The notes under the pieces are model-generated. The model ran no database searches, was not told the origin of the DNA, and was given only the letters and a program-made list of their open reading frames with translations. This document shows, piece after piece, positions 61,463 to 64,000 of a stretch of 64,000 nt of DNA. Source of the DNA: Acidimicrobiales bacterium. GTDB taxonomy: Bacteria; Actinomycetota; Acidimicrobiia; Acidimicrobiales; Iamiaceae. The stretch spans positions 682,001-746,000 of the forward strand of contig DASZTW010000005.1 in assembly GCA_035547835.1 (NCBI GenBank), in the 5' to 3' direction. The translations under genes were made by a program, and so were the position numbers. Within the stretch, counting starts at the first letter, position 1. Each line of letters starts with the position of its first letter.

Positions 61463-62587
61463 TCACGGCACGTAGGCCCCGACCAACGCCAGACTGGCCA
61501 AGGCCACCATGGTGGCCGCGCTGCCGGCGGTGACGATGCGGTCGACGCGGTCGTCGCCCGAGATCGTGACCAGCCCGAGGACGATCGGGAAACCACCGAG
61601 CGCGTAGCGCTCCAGCGAGTTGATGTTCGCCGAGCCGAGGGCCACCACCAGCACCGCAGCCGCGAACAGCCCGTACGACACCGGCCATCGCCACAGCACC
61701 ACCAGCACGAGCACCACGAAGATCACTGCAAACGGCACGTGCAGGCCCTGCTTGAGGCCTTGCGACCCGCCGAGCTGCTTGACCCCGTCGACCAGCCGCG
61801 TGATCGGGTCGACCGTCTTGCCGCGGAGGCCTTCCTGCACCGTGTAGGGCGCGAACCAGTCGCCGAAGCGAACGCCGACCCATGCCAAGTACGCGATCAG
61901 CCCCGCCACGGGCGCCAGGACCGCCGCCGCCTGGTCGGTGCTGACCAGCTTGCGACCCCGCCCTCGTGTGCGGACCACCTCGACGACTGCCGGGATCGCG
62001 AGCAGGCAGCCGACCGGCCGCAACAGCCCGGCCGCGAGCCCCGCCAGCGCCGCCCACCACCAGCGGCCGCGGCGATAGCCGATGAACGCGCCGATGGCCG
62101 CGCACAGGAACAGCGACTCCGCGTAGGCCCAGGCGAGCACGAACGCGGAGGGGAACAACGCCAAGTACCAGACCGAGCGGCTGGCCGCGGCGCGGTCGCC
62201 GGTCTCGTCGAGCACCAGGCGATGCAACAACAGCCCGGCGCCGAGCGCGCCGACGTTCGCCAACGCCAACAAGGCGAGTTGCGTGTTGCCGCCCAGCACC
62301 CACCCGAGCGCCTTGCCGAGCATCGGGAACAGCGGGAAGAACCGGAGTGATTCCTTCCCGAGGTGCCCGTAACCACCTCGGGCGATGGTCTCGTACCAGC
62401 TGCCATCCCACGAGACCCATCCGAGCGGTCCGTGGACGTTGGCGGTGAAGGGATGGCCAACCAGCCACTTCGTGCTCACCCTCGCCAGCAGCGAGGCCAC
62501 CACCACCAGGACCCGTGCGAACAACCAGGACGGGAGGACGGCGCTCACCAACGGTGAGCCGGCCCAGCGCGAGCGGCGGGCGTTCAT
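61463..62587 (-). CDS. PIG-V-like membrane mannosyltransferase family protein
   Basis: A 374-residue polytopic membrane protein with about eight to ten helices. The segment WVSWDGSWYETIARGGYG near residue 58 matches the WDxxWY...GY signature of the PIG-V family of polyprenyl-phosphate-sugar-dependent glycosyltransferases, with the acidic residue on the outer face. ATG 62587 begins with basic residues before the first helix. Substrate not known; probably envelope glycan synthesis. Confidence 0.78.
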   Translation of the reverse strand: MNARRSRWAGSPLVSAVLPSWLFARVLVVVASLLARVSTKWLVGHPFTANVHGPLGWVSWDGSWYETIARGGYGHLGKESLRFFPLFPMLGKALGWVLGGNTQLALLALANVGALGAGLLLHRLVLDETGDRAAASRSVWYLALFPSAFVLAWAYAESLFLCAAIGAFIGYRRGRWWWAALAGLAAGLLRPVGCLLAIPAVVEVVRTRGRGRKLVSTDQAAAVLAPVAGLIAYLAWVGVRFGDWFAPYTVQEGLRGKTVDPITRLVDGVKQLGGSQGLKQGLHVPFAVIFVVLVLVVLWRWPVSYGLFAAAVLVVALGSANINSLERYALGGFPIVLGLVTISGDDRVDRIVTAGSAATMVALASLALVGAYVP

Positions 62588-62615
62588 GGCTCGGGGCGAG
62601 ACGCCCGAGTGGAGG

Positions 62616-63167
62616 TCAGTGGCCGACGCGTCGCGCCGCGTCGAGGTCGAGCAGCGACTTCCAGTTCGTGGCGTGGGCGGAGGCGATCGCGGCAGGGGTC
62701 TGACACAACGTCTGCTCCGGCACCGTGTCGGCGATCGTGCGCTGCACGACGTACGAGTTGTGGTGCCCGGCACCCTCGAACAGCTGGCGCCGGGTCTCCA
62801 CCAACTCGTCATCGGGCGACTCGTCGAGGAAGCCCCACACCGTGAACGCCACCGTGAGGTCGTGGACGACGGGCGCGCGGCCGAACAACGACGACCGCTT
62901 CATCGCGATCTGCACGGCGCCCGCCTCCGCGTCGCGCCGGTGCTCACCGTCGGCGAGGTGGAGCTTGTCCGCGAACAGCCCGAGCAGCTTGTAGGCATAG
63001 CCGAGATCGGGTCCCGGCGAGCCGAGCCGATCGCCCCGCGGCTGGGCGTCGCGCGGGAAGTCGCCGGGACGGTCGGCGAGCCAGGGCTCAGGGCGTCGCG
63101 GGGTCGACACCCACACCAGGCGTGGGGCGTCGGAAGGGGAAGTCGGGACGTACTCGGGTGCGGCCAT
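62616..63167 (-). CDS. Conserved-looking hypothetical protein
   Basis: A 183-residue soluble protein beginning MAAPEYVPTSPSDAPRLVWV. I do not recognise a domain. The C-terminal half is helical (LVETRRQLFEGAGHHNSYVV, SAHATNWKSLLDLDAARRV). A -10-like TAGATT lies eight bases before ATG 63167, suggesting a leaderless message. Located between the PIG-V-like gene and cimA on the same strand. Confidence 0.65.
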   Translation of the reverse strand: MAAPEYVPTSPSDAPRLVWVSTPRRPEPWLADRPGDFPRDAQPRGDRLGSPGPDLGYAYKLLGLFADKLHLADGEHRRDAEAGAVQIAMKRSSLFGRAPVVHDLTVAFTVWGFLDESPDDELVETRRQLFEGAGHHNSYVVQRTIADTVPEQTLCQTPAAIASAHATNWKSLLDLDAARRVGH

Positions 63168-63178
63168 CGGGGCGCAAT

Positions 63179-64000
63179 CTATCCGTCGACTGCTGCCTGG
63201 TCCGAAATGGGCGTCCCGGCTCGACCTGCGTGGAGCAGCCCATAGACGATCGAGTCGAGCAGCGCTTCCCAGGACGCTTCGATCACGTTCTCGTGCACGC
63301 CGATCGTCGTCCAGGCCTGGTCGCCGTCGCTGGACTCGATCAGCACCCGGGTCACCGCGCTGGTGCCCACCGACGTGTCGAGCACGCGCACTTTGAAGTC
63401 GACCAACTTGATGTCGGCCAACTGGGGAAAGCGGTTGCCGACCGCGCTGCGCAGGGCGGTGTCGAGCGCGTTGACGGGACCGTTGCCCTCCCCCACGGCG
63501 ATGAAGCGCTCGTCGCCGACCCACACCTTGACGGTGGCCTCGGTGTCGACGAGTGGATCGATCGGGTCGCCTGCGAGGTCCGACACGTCGCCCGCGGTCC
63601 GGTGGTAGGTGGTGACCCGCCAGCCCTCGACGCGGAAGAAGTCCTGGTGCCACCCCGTGGCCGCCCGCATGCGGAGCTCGAGCGACGCGTCGGCCGCCTC
63701 GAACACGTAGCCCTCTGCCTCGAGCCGCTTGAGCTCCTCGCTCAGCGCGCCGGCCGCGGCACCGTCGAGCTCGACACCCAACTCGGCCGCCTTCATGGAC
63801 ATACCGGCCCGCCCGCCGAGGTCGCTGACGAGCACCCGAGTGTGGTTGCCGACGAGCGTGGGATCGACGTGCTCGTACGACGCGCCGCCGACCTTGCCGA
63901 GCGCGGAGGTGTGCAGACCTCCCTTGTGCGCGAACGCCGACGCACCCACGTACGGGTCCGCCTCGTGCGGCGGGAGGTTGACCAGTTCGGCCACGTGTCG
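63179..64000 (-). CDS. cimA: (R)-citramalate synthase-like protein, C-terminal part (5' end outside window)
   Basis: The frame is open to the right edge and reads HVAELVNLPPHEADPYVGAS, FAHKGGLHTSALGK with the metal-binding His motif, then the LeuA-type regulatory domain (VKVWVGDERFIAVGEGNGPV, NALDTALRSAV, KVRVLDTSVGTSAVTRVLIE). This matches the citramalate/2-isopropylmalate synthase family TIGR00977 in its C-terminal 273 residues. Likely role: isoleucine precursor synthesis from pyruvate and acetyl-CoA. The catalytic barrel start is beyond the window. Confidence 0.85.
   Translation of the reverse strand, partial: RHVAELVNLPPHEADPYVGASAFAHKGGLHTSALGKVGGASYEHVDPTLVGNHTRVLVSDLGGRAGMSMKAAELGVELDGAAAGALSEELKRLEAEGYVFEAADASLELRMRAATGWHQDFFRVEGWRVTTYHRTAGDVSDLAGDPIDPLVDTEATVKVWVGDERFIAVGEGNGPVNALDTALRSAVGNRFPQLADIKLVDFKVRVLDTSVGTSAVTRVLIESSDGDQAWTTIGVHENVIEASWEALLDSIVYGLLHAGRAGTPISDQAAVDG

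Overview
The window is GC-rich throughout, with codon use, TetR density, an MmpL exporter, an F420-type (LLM) oxidoreductase and a cholesterol-catabolism-like gene set that point to an actinobacterium. Acidimicrobiia is a plausible class, but that is an inference from gene content only. Two parts are visible. Positions 1 to about 54489 look like the right-hand part of an integrated mobile element of at least 54 kb. It starts (cut by the window edge) with a MobF-type relaxase-helicase and ends with an excisionase-like gene and a tyrosine integrase that abuts the 3' end of an intact tRNA-Glu(CUC). Positions 54490 to 64000 look like ordinary chromosome: tRNA-Glu, tRNA-Gln(CUG), a YdcF-like protein, gltX, an SMR exporter, a large LuxR regulator, a lipoprotein, a PIG-V-like membrane protein, a hypothetical gene and the 3' part of cimA.

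The cargo of the element is almost entirely oxidative lipid catabolism. It holds six ferritin-like (four-helix, EExxH-type) proteins, one of them weak; three cytochromes P450; three complete Baeyer-Villiger-type flavin monooxygenases plus a decayed one; an acyl-CoA synthetase; two acyl-CoA dehydrogenase subunits encoded as an overlapping pair; a double-hotdog hydratase; two pairs of DUF35 protein plus thiolase-like (Ltp2-type) protein; alcohol dehydrogenase, SDR, LLM oxidoreductase, nitronate-monooxygenase-like flavoprotein, two alpha/beta hydrolases, a metallo-beta-lactamase-fold hydrolase, two hotdog thioesterases, an MmpL exporter and several ABC1/UbiB kinase relatives. Six TetR regulators and one decayed TetR sit among them. 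A coherent inferred route is: oxygenase hydroxylation, oxidation to ketone or aldehyde, Baeyer-Villiger insertion, hydrolysis, CoA activation, then a beta-oxidation round ending in retro-aldol cleavage, as in bacterial sterol side-chain removal.

Region by region: 1-3.2 kb relaxase; 3.6-10.6 kb di-iron proteins, EthA-like monooxygenase, hydrolase, DUF35/thiolase pair; 10.9-16.8 kb ABC1 kinase and a TetR-MBL-LLM-thioesterase-P450 operon; 16.9-27.2 kb a long minus-strand operon starting with a 2[4Fe-4S] ferredoxin and a di-iron protein and running to MaoC, a frameshifted SCP2 gene, ADH and CMD; 27.4-33.8 kb TetR, NMO-like, acyl-CoA synthetase, TetR and an ABC1-SCP2 fusion; 34.4-43.3 kb decayed TetR, di-iron/P450 pair, TetR, di-iron gene divergent from SDR-BVMO, third BVMO; 43.6-50.9 kb MmpL, degenerate ABC1-like protein, and a second copy of the thioesterase-P450-ABC1 module whose kinase is 5'-truncated; 51.4-54.4 kb hypothetical, xis, int.

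The most notable observations are the igr-like operon led by a ferredoxin and di-iron protein instead of a P450, the fusion of an ABC1 kinase to an SCP2 lipid-carrier domain, and three sets of repeated operator-like motifs that link distant cargo operons. All functions are inferred from sequence motifs read by eye; no search was run.
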